DNA from: Thermohalobacter berrensis
GTDB lineage: Bacteria; Bacillota; Clostridia; Tissierellales; Thermohalobacteraceae
Length of the DNA stretch: 64,000 bases
Direction of reading: 5' to 3'
Assembly: GCF_003609645.1 (NCBI RefSeq)
Contig: NZ_MCIB01000001.1
Coordinates: forward strand, 248,001-312,000
Part shown: in pieces, positions 35,836 through 44,041 of the stretch
Position numbering within the stretch: position 1 is the stretch's first letter
How the letters are laid out: each line of letters opens with the position of its first letter
Made by a program: the position numbers and the translations under genes
Notes under the pieces: generated by a model
What the model was told of the DNA's origin: nothing
Databases searched by the model: none
What the model saw: the letters and a program-made list of their open reading frames with translations, nothing else

Positions 35836-36492
35836 TTACCTCCCTTCCTTAATATAAGTTAAAATTTCATTAACTGTTTCTTCAATAGTTTTATATGTTG
35901 TATCGATTAAAATAGCATCTTTACTCATTTTTAAAGGTGAAAGTTCCCTAGTACTATCTATTTTATCTCTAATTTTTATTTCCTCTATTACTTTCTCCAA
36001 AGTAATATCTTTTTCCTTCTTTATTAGGTCTTTATATCTTCTTTTACCACGTTCTTCTACTGAAGCAGTTATAAAAAATTTAAAAGTTGCATATGGTAAA
36101 ACATAGGTTCCTATATCTCTACCATCCATCACAACACTTTTATTGCAAGCAATTTGACGTTGTTTTTTCACTAATTCTTCTCTAACTTCCTTTATTTTTG
36201 CTACTTTAGATACATTATTATTAACTTTATTGGTTCTAATTTGTTCATTTACTATTTTTCCATCTAAGTATATATTATTATTTTTAAAATCAATAGTTGT
36301 GTTTGTTAGTATTTTTTTTATTGAATTTATATCATCTAAATTAATTTTATTGTCTAATAGTTTCAGAGTAAGGGCCCTATACATAGCACCAGTATCTATA
36401 TATGTGATTTTTAACTTTTTAGATATAATCTTGGCTATCGTACTTTTACCGGCACCTGCAGGACCATCAATTGCAATTGATATTTTTTTCAT
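35836..36492 (-). CDS. cmk: Cytidylate kinase
   Basis: 218-residue CMP/dCMP kinase of the Cmk type. P-loop DGPAGAGKST (residues about 9-18), ITYIDTGAMYRA and MDGRDIGTYVLP are canonical, followed by the LID arginines in FITASVEERGKRR. Provides CDP/dCDP for nucleic acid and CDP-lipid synthesis. Starts ATG 36492 after AAAGGAGG. First gene of the cmk-plsC-ispH/rpsA transcript. Confidence 0.95.
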   Translation of the reverse strand: MKKISIAIDGPAGAGKSTIAKIISKKLKITYIDTGAMYRALTLKLLDNKINLDDINSIKKILTNTTIDFKNNNIYLDGKIVNEQIRTNKVNNNVSKVAKIKEVREELVKKQRQIACNKSVVMDGRDIGTYVLPYATFKFFITASVEERGKRRYKDLIKKEKDITLEKVIEEIKIRDKIDSTRELSPLKMSKDAILIDTTYKTIEETVNEILTYIKEGR

Positions 36493-36518
36493 TTTAAACC
36501 TCCTTTAAGCAAAATTAT

Positions 36519-36539
36519 AACCACCGTTAAAAGGTGGTT
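36519..36539 (-). terminator. aroH terminator or attenuator
   Basis: Seven-base stem AACCACC/GGTGGTT with loop of seven, minus-strand tail ATAATTTT. Located between aroH and cmk. Confidence 0.65.
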
Positions 36540-36547
36540 TGTAAAAT

Positions 36548-36907
36548 TTATAATAAATCTGGTCTTAGCTTGATTGCATCCTTTAAATATACATGTCTAA
36601 TTTCAGATTGCTTTTTATTGCTATTGAAAAGAATTAGAACCCTAATACATTTTTTTAAACTATTCTCTACTTCCATCTCTTGAAAACACATTAAGCCACA
36701 TTTAACAAATCCTAATTTTCTTGCAGCAAAAGCAGGATATTCTTTATTTAAATCTTTGGTTGATGAAAAAATTATACTTATAACTGACTCATTATGTATG
36801 TTATTTTTTATTAATAATTCATTTAAAAGTTCCTCAGTTGATTTAACTATATCTTCTTTTGTGTTTTTTTCTACTGTAATTGCTCCTCTTACTGAAACTA
36901 CCCTCAT
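36548..36907 (-). CDS. aroH: Chorismate mutase AroH type
   Basis: 119 residues, monofunctional trimeric AroH-class chorismate mutase converting chorismate to prephenate for Phe and Tyr. VRGAITVEKNT at the N-terminus and the active-site segment FAARKLGF plus the C-terminal IRHVYLKDAIKLRPDL are typical. Start ATG 36907 is chosen because GAGGAAGTGAT lies just before; the GTG three codons upstream is inside that site. No other aromatic pathway genes are close. It precedes cmk. Confidence 0.93.
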   Translation of the reverse strand: MRVVSVRGAITVEKNTKEDIVKSTEELLNELLIKNNIHNESVISIIFSSTKDLNKEYPAFAARKLGFVKCGLMCFQEMEVENSLKKCIRVLILFNSNKKQSEIRHVYLKDAIKLRPDLL

Positions 36908-36958
36908 GTAAATCACTTCCTCATTTCATTATATATTATTTTTTTTTATAGTACAAGT

Positions 36959-37402
36959 TTATTTTAACAGTACTTTTCCTAAGATTTCAATACTCTTAGA
37001 GGTTGTGACACTTGAATTTAGTTTAGGTGTTTTTATATTTTTACTTACTCCGACAACTTTAACTTCTATATTTTCTTTATACATAGTACCGTTTATTTCT
37101 ATTAGATCATTATTATAAACTTTTATATCAATCTCTTTTTGATTACCAAATTTTTTAACAGTCTCTCCATTTATAAGTACTTCAACATTTCCATAATTTT
37201 TGCTATTTAGAATTTTTAATATGATTATACCTTTATTCTTTTTATTAATAGATTCTAATGGGACTCCTTCAATATTTTTATTTAAAAAGACTGATAAAGT
37301 TTCATTATTCAACACAATCTGTAAAGCTATTAGAAGTAAAATACTAATTATACAAAGCTTTAGCAATAGGGATTCTATTTTATTAAAAAAATTCCTTGAA
37401 AT
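36959..37402 (-). CDS. Membrane-anchored protein of unknown function (apparent ATT start)
   Basis: 147 residues from ATT at 37402: one membrane helix (about residues 15-32) followed by an extracytoplasmic beta-rich domain (NVEVLINGETVKKF, DIKVYNNDLIEINGT). I do not recognise a named family. AGGAGGTG (37416-37409) is a near-perfect ribosome site and the in-frame codon eight bases after AGGAGG is ATT. The longer frame to ATG 37477 would translate through the intrinsic terminator of the preceding gene and has no ribosome site. GTG 37411 is inside the ribosome site. Confidence 0.7.
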   Translation of the reverse strand: MSRNFFNKIESLLLKLCIISILLLIALQIVLNNETLSVFLNKNIEGVPLESINKKNKGIIILKILNSKNYGNVEVLINGETVKKFGNQKEIDIKVYNNDLIEINGTMYKENIEVKVVGVSKNIKTPKLNSSVTTSKSIEILGKVLLK

Positions 37403-37464
37403 ATATAACACCTCCTTTAAAGTACTTCTATTTTTATATGTTATGCATATAAATAAAAAAAATG

Positions 37465-37486
37465 TGCTTAAAAGCACATTTTTAAC
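37465..37486 (-). terminator. Terminator after BaiN-like gene
   Basis: Minus-strand hairpin AAATGTGC / GCACATTT with a TTTTAA-type loop, followed by eight T residues. Its end marks where the next gene's transcript must begin anew. Boundaries approximate. Confidence 0.85.
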
Positions 37487-38705
37487 AATTTAATCCAGCT
37501 AAATATCCTGTAGAAAAAGCAATTTGTAAATTAAATCCACCTGTAATTGCATCAATATCTATTATTTCTCCGGCAAAATACAAACCAGGAATTAATTTTG
37601 ATTCCATTGTAGAAGGGTTAATTTCACTTGTTGAAACACCTCCAGATGTTACAATTGCTTCTTTTATAGCCCTTAAATTTTTATAGGTCATCTTTAAGTT
37701 TTTAATACTATATATACAATTATTTCTTTCAGACTTAGTAATTTGATTGCAAGCCTTTTTGCTGCTAATTTTTGATTCATTTAATATAATAGGTATAATT
37801 CTTTTAGGTAAAATATCTTCTAGAATATTTTTAAATAACTTGCTAGGGTTATTGTTTATTAACTTAATCAAATATCGATCCAATTTTACTTCACTTATAT
37901 CTGGCAATAAGTCCAATTTAAAGTGTATATTTTTATTACTATATTTATTTATAAAACTACTTAACTCTAAGATAATCGGACCAGATATACCATAATGAGT
38001 AAAAAGCATTTCTCCAGATAACTCAAATTTTAATTTATTTTCTATAAAGGTTTTAATTTTAGATTTTCTAAGTGCCAAACCTTGTAATTCTTTTGCCCAA
38101 TTTTCTTTTATTTCTATAGGAACTAAAGCTGGCTTAGGCTTTATTATAGTATGTCCAAATTTTTTAGCCCATTTATATCCATCACCTGTTGAACCTGTAT
38201 TTGGATATGAAATCCCACCAGTTGCTAGTATAATTTTGTTGAAATTTTCTTTATTAGCATTATTAAAAAATAATTGAAATTTGTTATTCACTTTTTTGAT
38301 GTCTTTTACTTCTTTACTTAGTTTTATAGTTACTTTTTTATCTTTAAGATACCTTTTAAAGGCATTAATTACGTCCTTGGCATCATCTGAAATAGGAAAG
38401 CACCTTAAATTATCTTCAGTTTTTGTTTTTACTCCATATGTTTGTAAAAGATTTAAAATATCTTGATTACTGAATGTATAAAATGAACTATATAAAAACT
38501 TTTTATTTGTTACAACACTGTCTATAAGTTTTTCAATGCTACATGCATTTGTAACATTACACCTTCTATTACCTGTTATAGAAAGTTTTTTTCCTAGATT
38601 ATCATTTTTTTCAAATAGTATAACCTTTTTTCCTCTACTTGCTGCAGTACCAGCTGCTAAAATTCCAGCAGGGCCTCCTCCTATAACTGCTATTTTATTT
38701 GTCAA
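37482..38705 (-). CDS. BaiN/HI0933-family FAD-dependent oxidoreductase
   Basis: 407-residue flavoprotein. N-terminal Rossmann FAD site IGGGPAGILAAGTAA, the family signature GNRRCNVTNA, ILATGGISYPNTGSTGDGY, and C-terminal SGGVSTSEINPSTMES then FAGEIIDIDAITGGFNLQIAFSTG (given here in pieces). Members are annotated aminoacetone oxidase or BaiN, but the physiological substrate is unresolved. TTG start at 38705 after AAGGAGG. Lies two bases downstream of the histidine phosphatase gene. Confidence 0.85.
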   Translation of the reverse strand: MTNKIAVIGGGPAGILAAGTAASRGKKVILFEKNDNLGKKLSITGNRRCNVTNACSIEKLIDSVVTNKKFLYSSFYTFSNQDILNLLQTYGVKTKTEDNLRCFPISDDAKDVINAFKRYLKDKKVTIKLSKEVKDIKKVNNKFQLFFNNANKENFNKIILATGGISYPNTGSTGDGYKWAKKFGHTIIKPKPALVPIEIKENWAKELQGLALRKSKIKTFIENKLKFELSGEMLFTHYGISGPIILELSSFINKYSNKNIHFKLDLLPDISEVKLDRYLIKLINNNPSKLFKNILEDILPKRIIPIILNESKISSKKACNQITKSERNNCIYSIKNLKMTYKNLRAIKEAIVTSGGVSTSEINPSTMESKLIPGLYFAGEIIDIDAITGGFNLQIAFSTGYLAGLNC

Positions 38706-38707
38706 GT

Positions 38708-39319
38708 TTATACCTCCTTAATGTATTTCGTATCATTTAATACTCTAATTATGGGGCCATATTTACCATATTCGATAATACTTAATGAACCATTACTAAT
38801 TGTAAGTTTACCATAATTAGATAAATCTGAGCCTAATATACCTAAAATTAAAGTTTTAATAGCAGTACCATGTGAAACTATTAGGATATTACTTTTCATA
38901 TGCACTTTACGTATATTATTTAAAGCTTTAAGCATTCTGTTCTGAACATCTAAAAGAGTCTCAGCTCCTGGAAGTAAAAATTTATGGGGATTGTTTCGCC
39001 AAATAAAATAATCTTTATAATATTTAGTTCTTATTTCTGACAATGTTAGTCCTTCCCAAGGACCGAAATTGATTTCTCTAAGACTTTTTAATTTTTTAGC
39101 TTCTAAATTTAATCTTCCTCCAATTATTTTAGCAGTTTTATACGCTCTAATTAAGTCACTTGAATATATATAATCAATTTTTTTATCTGCCAATGTAAAT
39201 CCTATTTTATCTGCTTGGCAAATTCCCTTTTTTGATAAGTTTATATCTTTTTGTCCCTGAACTTTTCCAGTTTTATTCCATAGGGATTCCCCATGTCTAA
39301 GCAAATATATTTTATTCAT
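38708..39319 (-). CDS. Histidine phosphatase family protein
   Basis: 203-residue phosphoglycerate-mutase-like phosphatase. Catalytic LRHGESLWNKTGKVQG with the phosphohistidine, second Arg in SSDLIRAYKTA, Glu in LREINFGPWEG and the second His in VSHGTAIK. It fits the GpmB/PhoE/CobC type of broad phosphatase rather than a glycolytic mutase, and the substrate is undetermined. Starts ATG 39319 after GGAATGATATA, a weak site. Adjacent to the BaiN-like gene as a two-gene unit. Confidence 0.85.
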   Translation of the reverse strand: MNKIYLLRHGESLWNKTGKVQGQKDINLSKKGICQADKIGFTLADKKIDYIYSSDLIRAYKTAKIIGGRLNLEAKKLKSLREINFGPWEGLTLSEIRTKYYKDYFIWRNNPHKFLLPGAETLLDVQNRMLKALNNIRKVHMKSNILIVSHGTAIKTLILGILGSDLSNYGKLTISNGSLSIIEYGKYGPIIRVLNDTKYIKEV

Positions 39320-39421
39320 TATATCATTCCTTTTAATATTATTTGTAAAATTATATGATATTTATTTTTATATTATTTATCAATTATGATAACATCAATT
39401 ATGTTATATTAAAAAATAAAA

Positions 39422-39444
39422 AATACTGGCATTATGCCAGTATT
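39422..39444 (-). terminator. Terminator of the kor-rpiR operon
   Basis: Ten-base stem AATACTGGCA / TGCCAGTATT, loop TTA, minus-strand tail TTTTTTATTTTTTA. Confidence 0.9.
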
Positions 39445-40348
39445 AAAAATAGTCATTTTTATCTAGATTGTCATAAATATCATACTCTCTCCAAATATAT
39501 TCTAATTTTTTAAAATACTCTCTAATTTCATTCTTTTCTCTCATACCAATGGCAATTATTAAAGCATTAAGTAAACTCATAGGTGCTACTAGTGAATCTA
39601 CAAAAGATGCCATATTGCTTTTAGCTATTAAAGTAAAGTCTGAAATACTTGCAATAGGTGAAATATAACTATCTGTAATCCCCACAATATTAGCTTTTTG
39701 ACTCTTTGCATATCTTAATGCTTCCATAGTTCTTTTAGAATATCTAGGATAACTTATACCTATAACTAAATCTTCCTCTGTAACTCGCAATAATTGTTCA
39801 AAAACATTACTTACACCATAAGTTACAATCTTTACATTATCTAGAATCAGTCCTAAATAGAAACCTAAATAATTAGCTAAAGTAGCTGAACTTCTAAGTC
39901 CTAAAATATATATTCTTTTAGCCTTAAAAATACTATCAATTACTTTATCAAATACTTCCTCATCAATTTCATCTAAAGTTGCTCTAATATTATCCATCTC
40001 TGCTTTTAAGACTTTTTTAATCAAACCACTACTTTTTTTATTAGAAAAATTATTTGACATACTAAGTCTTTGAACTGTTGTTAGTTTATTTTTGATTAAT
40101 TCTTGTAACGCTTTTTGCAAAGTTGGATAACCTGAAAATCCTAAAGCATTTGCAAATCTAACAACAGTAGATTCACTAACTCCAACCATTTCTCCAAGTT
40201 TTGCAGCTGTCATAAAAGCAGCTTTATCATAATGTGATAAGATATATTCTGCTATTAGTTTTTGTCCTTTACTCAATTTATTAAACTTTACCTGAATTAG
40301 TTTTAGTAAGTCTTTTTCGTTTTCATCAAGATTACTATTTTTTTTCAT
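39443..40348 (-). CDS. MurR/RpiR-family transcriptional regulator
   Basis: 301 residues. N-terminal RpiR helix-turn-helix (KLGEMVGVSESTVVRFANALGFSGY in pieces) and a C-terminal SIS domain (RIYILGLRSSATLANYL, VIGISYPRYSKRTMEAL, IVGITDSYISPIAS) that usually binds phosphosugars. It is the last gene after korDABC, 16 bases from korC, so it is probably co-transcribed; that would link a sugar-phosphate signal to oxoacid oxidation, but no operator was identified. ATG start. Confidence 0.88.
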   Translation of the reverse strand: MKKNSNLDENEKDLLKLIQVKFNKLSKGQKLIAEYILSHYDKAAFMTAAKLGEMVGVSESTVVRFANALGFSGYPTLQKALQELIKNKLTTVQRLSMSNNFSNKKSSGLIKKVLKAEMDNIRATLDEIDEEVFDKVIDSIFKAKRIYILGLRSSATLANYLGFYLGLILDNVKIVTYGVSNVFEQLLRVTEEDLVIGISYPRYSKRTMEALRYAKSQKANIVGITDSYISPIASISDFTLIAKSNMASFVDSLVAPMSLLNALIIAIGMREKNEIREYFKKLEYIWREYDIYDNLDKNDYF

Positions 40349-40364
40349 ATAACCATTCCTTACC

Positions 40365-40895
40365 TTAGTTGTTTATTAGATTTAACCCCTTCTCGAAAGC
40401 TGTTTTGTTTATATCTTCTGTCCCCCTTGGTACTCTATTTAATATAGCATTTTCTAAGGAATCTTTAGTAACAATACTTGAAGCCTTACAAATAGCACCT
40501 AATGCAACAATATTTGCAACCATTGGTACTTTTAATTTTTCATTAGCAGTTTCAATAACAGGAAGTTTAAATTTTTTAATATCTTTCCTTTTTACTTCCA
40601 CACTATTATCTACTATTAGTATACCATCTTTTTTTAATGAATCTATGTATTCATCACATGCTTTTTGGGTAAGAGCTAATAATAGGTCACATTTTCTAAC
40701 TTTTGGATAGTTTATTTCTTTATTACTTATAATTACTTCAGATTTACTTGCTCCACCCCTAGCTTCAGGACCATATGATTGAGTTTGGACAGCGTTTTTC
40801 CCATCTTTAATAGCTGCTTCAGCTAATATTATACCGGCTAAAATTAATCCTTGCCCCCCGGCTCCACTTAGTCTAATTTCATATTGATTAGACAT
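40365..40895 (-). CDS. korC: 2-oxoacid:ferredoxin oxidoreductase gamma subunit
   Basis: 176 residues from ATG 40895 (AGGAGA before it; the longer frame by nine residues overlaps korB). Gamma/C subunit with LSGAGGQGLILAGIILAEA and QSYGPEARGGASKSEVI, diagnostic for KorC/VorC. Part of a four-subunit complex decarboxylating 2-oxoacids to acyl-CoA with ferredoxin reduction. Overlap and spacing to korB are minimal. Whether the substrate is 2-oxoglutarate or a branched 2-oxoacid cannot be decided from sequence. Confidence 0.9.
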   Translation of the reverse strand: MSNQYEIRLSGAGGQGLILAGIILAEAAIKDGKNAVQTQSYGPEARGGASKSEVIISNKEINYPKVRKCDLLLALTQKACDEYIDSLKKDGILIVDNSVEVKRKDIKKFKLPVIETANEKLKVPMVANIVALGAICKASSIVTKDSLENAILNRVPRGTEDINKTAFEKGLNLINN

Positions 40896-40896
40896 A

Positions 40897-41718
40897 CTAT
40901 CTCTCCTTTTGAAAACTTTCAATAATTTTTTTATACTCTTCTGTATATTCTGGCTCTTGAGTCTTATAAAGCTCTCCTACTATAATTTTATCTTTTAATT
41001 GTTCGTCTGAAAGTTTTTCTGCTGCTTTTACATTTATTGAATTATTCTTAAGATAATTCATCATATCTACAACATTACCCTTTTTATTTTTTCTACCATA
41101 ATAAGTTGGACAAATACTTAAGGTTTCTATAAAAGAAAAACCTTTATTTTTAATCCCTTCTTCAACAAGTTTGGTAATCATATTTACATGGTATGCAGTT
41201 GACCTGCCTGTGTAAGTTGCACCTGCTGCCTTAACTAAATTGCATAAATTAAAATTTTTATCTATATTACCGAAAGGTGCTGTTGTTCCTCTTTCTCCTT
41301 GAGGAGTTGTAGGTGAATATTGTCCTCCTGTCATACCATATATATTATTATTAAAAACTATAGTAGTTATATCTATATTTCTACGGGCAGCATGAATTAA
41401 GTGATTACCTCCAATAGCTGCACAGTCGCCATCACCTGTTATAACAATAACCTTAAGCTTTGGATTTGCCATTTTTATTCCAGTAGCGAAAGCTAAAGCC
41501 CTTCCATGAGTTGTATGTAAAGTATTGAAGTCCATATACCCAGGAGCTCTTGAAGAACAACCAATTCCCGATACAATACAAATATTATTTTTTTCAATAT
41601 TTAAATTATCTATGGCCTTAACAATCGCTCTCATTGTTATACCATGACTACACCCTGGACACCATATATGTGGTAATTTATCTTCCCTTAAATACTCATT
41701 TATTAATCTACTAGACAA
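40897..41718 (-). CDS. korB: 2-oxoacid:ferredoxin oxidoreductase beta subunit (thiamine diphosphate binding)
   Basis: 273 residues, TPP-binding subunit. HIWCPGCSHGITMRA with CPGC, GIGCSSRAPGY, and the TPP/magnesium motif VITGDGDCAAIGGNH followed by NNNIYGMTGGQYSPTT. This subfamily lacks its own iron-sulfur clusters apart from a single cluster site; electrons pass to the KorD ferredoxin. TTG start at 41718 after GGAGGTC. It sits two bases after korA. Confidence 0.92.
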   Translation of the reverse strand: MSSRLINEYLREDKLPHIWCPGCSHGITMRAIVKAIDNLNIEKNNICIVSGIGCSSRAPGYMDFNTLHTTHGRALAFATGIKMANPKLKVIVITGDGDCAAIGGNHLIHAARRNIDITTIVFNNNIYGMTGGQYSPTTPQGERGTTAPFGNIDKNFNLCNLVKAAGATYTGRSTAYHVNMITKLVEEGIKNKGFSFIETLSICPTYYGRKNKKGNVVDMMNYLKNNSINVKAAEKLSDEQLKDKIIVGELYKTQEPEYTEEYKKIIESFQKER

Positions 41719-41720
41719 TT

Positions 41721-42857
41721 TTAGACCTCCTTAATTTTCTTAAGAATTTCATCAGGAGTAATTAGTTCTCCATTCAATTTACCATATTTATCAACATGTG
41801 CATATTTGCAAGCTTTTCTTTCAACTTCTATAGCGTATTGCCCCAAATTCATTTCAACAGTAATAATCTTATTTACTTTTTTAGCTAATTGTTCTATTTC
41901 AGTATCTAAAAATGGCCAAATTGTTATAGGTCTAAAAAGTCCCACTTTTATTCCTTCGGCTCTAGCCATATCTACTGCACTTTTGGCTGACCTAGCAGTA
42001 CTTCCAAATGATATTAGAGCTATTTCAGCATCTTCCAGTTTATATTCTTCATAAAGGAAAATATCCTTTTTATTGTCATCAATTTTCTTTATTAATCGTT
42101 TTATTAAACTTTCTGCTACCTTTGGTGTATTACTAGGAAATCCTGTTTCATCATGTACTAATCCTGTAACATGAAATCTATATTCTCCACCATATTCAGC
42201 CATAGGTGGTACTAACTCTCCATCTTCAATTCTATATGGTTTATAATCAACAAGTCCACTTGTTGGTTTCTTTCTATCTATTACTTCTAAGTCTTCTCTG
42301 TTAGGTATTTCTACTTTTTCTCTCATGTGACCTATTACTTCATCCATTAACATTATCACAGGTACCCTATATTTTTCTGCATAATTGAATGCCTTAATAG
42401 TTAAGTCAAACGTTTCCCTAACAGATGAAGGTGATAATGCTATAACTGGATGGTCTCCATGTGTTCCCCATTTTGCTTGCATAATATCTCCTTGTGCTGG
42501 CGAAGTAGGTAAACCTGTACTAGGTCCTCCCCTTTGAACATTAATAATAACACAAGGTACTTCAGCAATAGCAGCATATCCAATATTTTCTTGCTTTAAA
42601 GAAAATCCTGGTCCACTAGTTGCTGTCATTGCTTTTAAACCAGTTAATGATGCACCAATCACTGCAGCCATACTACCAATTTCGTCTTCCATTTGTATAA
42701 ATTTACCGCCTACTCTTGGTAATCTTTGCGCAGATATTTCTGCAATTTCTGTAGATGGTGTAATAGGATAGCCTGCAAAAAAACGCATTCCTGCTGCTAT
42801 TGCTCCTTCAACACAAGCCTCATTTCCTTGCATAAGTTTTATATGGTTACTCATCAT
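41721..42857 (-). CDS. korA: 2-oxoacid:ferredoxin oxidoreductase alpha subunit
   Basis: 378 residues. GNEACVEGAIAAGMRFFAGYPITPSTEIAE (in pieces) at the N-terminus, EDEIGSMAAVIGASLTG, TSGPGFSLKQENIGYA, and a C-terminal domain II VEMNLGQ. Standard KorA/PorA pyrimidine-binding subunit. Starts at ATG 42857, overlapping the end of the ferredoxin gene by 11 bases, hence translationally coupled in the order D-A-B-C. Confidence 0.93.
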   Translation of the reverse strand: MMSNHIKLMQGNEACVEGAIAAGMRFFAGYPITPSTEIAEISAQRLPRVGGKFIQMEDEIGSMAAVIGASLTGLKAMTATSGPGFSLKQENIGYAAIAEVPCVIINVQRGGPSTGLPTSPAQGDIMQAKWGTHGDHPVIALSPSSVRETFDLTIKAFNYAEKYRVPVIMLMDEVIGHMREKVEIPNREDLEVIDRKKPTSGLVDYKPYRIEDGELVPPMAEYGGEYRFHVTGLVHDETGFPSNTPKVAESLIKRLIKKIDDNKKDIFLYEEYKLEDAEIALISFGSTARSAKSAVDMARAEGIKVGLFRPITIWPFLDTEIEQLAKKVNKIITVEMNLGQYAIEVERKACKYAHVDKYGKLNGELITPDEILKKIKEV

Positions 42858-43068
42858 CCTTACCCCCTAAGTAAATTGCATAATCAGGGCAACGCATTTC
42901 ACATTGACCACATTTTATACAAGCATCAATATCGACTATTTTAACTATTTCATTTTCAATTGATAAAACGTTTTTTGGGCAGAAAGCAGCACATATGCCA
43001 CATCCTTTACACCATTCAGATTTTACTATGAGCTTTTTCTCATTTTTAATTTTTAATGACGTGGCCAT
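42847..43068 (-). CDS. korD: 2-oxoacid:ferredoxin oxidoreductase delta subunit, 2[4Fe-4S] ferredoxin
   Basis: 73 residues with two CxxCxxCxxxCP motifs (CKGCGICAAFCP and CIKCGQCEMRCP), an integral electron-carrying subunit of the complex encoded downstream. It heads the kor operon. ATG 43068 is preceded by AAAGGGGGATTAATTTA. A 139-base gap to surE contains an AAAACATT/AATGTTTT inverted repeat that may be a surE terminator or an operator. Confidence 0.93.
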   Translation of the reverse strand: MATSLKIKNEKKLIVKSEWCKGCGICAAFCPKNVLSIENEIVKIVDIDACIKCGQCEMRCPDYAIYLGGKDDE

Positions 43069-43207
43069 TAAATTAATCCCCCTTTATTCGATAAAACATT
43101 TTCTACCACTAGAATAACAGAATGTTTTTTGTATTGCAAGCAAAATTTCATAATTTTAATAATTTAATTAAAATTTGCAAGTTTTATTTCAATTTATGCA
43201 TTTTTCT

Positions 43208-43966
43208 TTATAATTCCCAATTTTTCATTTCATCGAGAAAATCATAATTAGTTAAATTAAAATGTAATGGTGTAATTGAAATATAGCCACTTTCAGTTGC
43301 CATAACATCGCTTTCTTTGTTGTTTTCTATTTCTATTAGTTTGCCTGCTAACCAATAATAACTTTTTCCCATTGGATCTTTCCTTTTAATATAATTATTT
43401 TTATATTTCCTAATCCCTAACTCTGTCACTTTTATACCTTTTATTTTTTCTATATATAAAGCTGGAATGTTTATATTAAAAATTATATTGTTTGGTATAT
43501 CTTTTTCTATAATTGACTTTACTAATTTGCAAGAATATATCTTTGCTCCTTCATAATTAATTTTTTCTTTAGAACCAACTGCTGATATAGCAATAGATGG
43601 TATATTATGTATTGCACCTTCAATAGCAGCTGATACAGTACCAGAATATAAAACGTCTGTTCCTAAATTAGGTCCATCGTTTATACCTGAAACAACAACA
43701 TCTGGTTTTTTTTCTAATATTGATTCCACAGCAATCTTTACACAATCACTAGGAGTTCCGTTAATTGACCATGCATCTATTTCTATATCATTAAATTCAA
43801 ATCTATCAACTCTTAAAGGTTTATGTAATGTAATAGCATGCCCTATAGCGCTTCTCTGCCTATCTGGAGCAACAACAGTTACTTTACCTATTTTTTTTAA
43901 GCTTTCAGCTAATTTTCTAATTCCTATAGCATTAATACCGTCATCGTTAGTAACCAATATTTGCAT
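43208..43966 (-). CDS. surE: 5'/3'-nucleotidase SurE
   Basis: 252-residue SurE. N-terminal LVTNDDGINA, the VVAPDRQRSAIGHAIT segment, GTPSDCVK and VSGINDGPNLGTDVLYSGTVSAA contain the metal and phosphate ligands (D8/D9 type, Ser, Asn). It dephosphorylates nucleoside monophosphates and is linked to stationary-phase survival. ATG 43966 after GGAGAGATAA. Divergent from the RNase HII-like gene at 44042, sharing a short promoter region of 75 bases. Confidence 0.95.
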   Translation of the reverse strand: MQILVTNDDGINAIGIRKLAESLKKIGKVTVVAPDRQRSAIGHAITLHKPLRVDRFEFNDIEIDAWSINGTPSDCVKIAVESILEKKPDVVVSGINDGPNLGTDVLYSGTVSAAIEGAIHNIPSIAISAVGSKEKINYEGAKIYSCKLVKSIIEKDIPNNIIFNINIPALYIEKIKGIKVTELGIRKYKNNYIKRKDPMGKSYYWLAGKLIEIENNKESDVMATESGYISITPLHFNLTNYDFLDEMKNWEL

Positions 43967-44041
43967 TATTTATCTCTCCTTTAAATAAATTTTTTTGTAT
44001 AGTTAATAATAATATTACATCTAAATATAGGAGTGGTAGCT

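Noticed and set aside
37403-37477. N-terminal extension of the membrane-anchored gene to ATG 37477
   Set aside because: It is the terminator of the previous gene read through as protein.
37200-37493. 97-residue plus-strand frame opposite the membrane-anchored gene
   Set aside because: Antisense shadow without ribosome site or recognisable domain.
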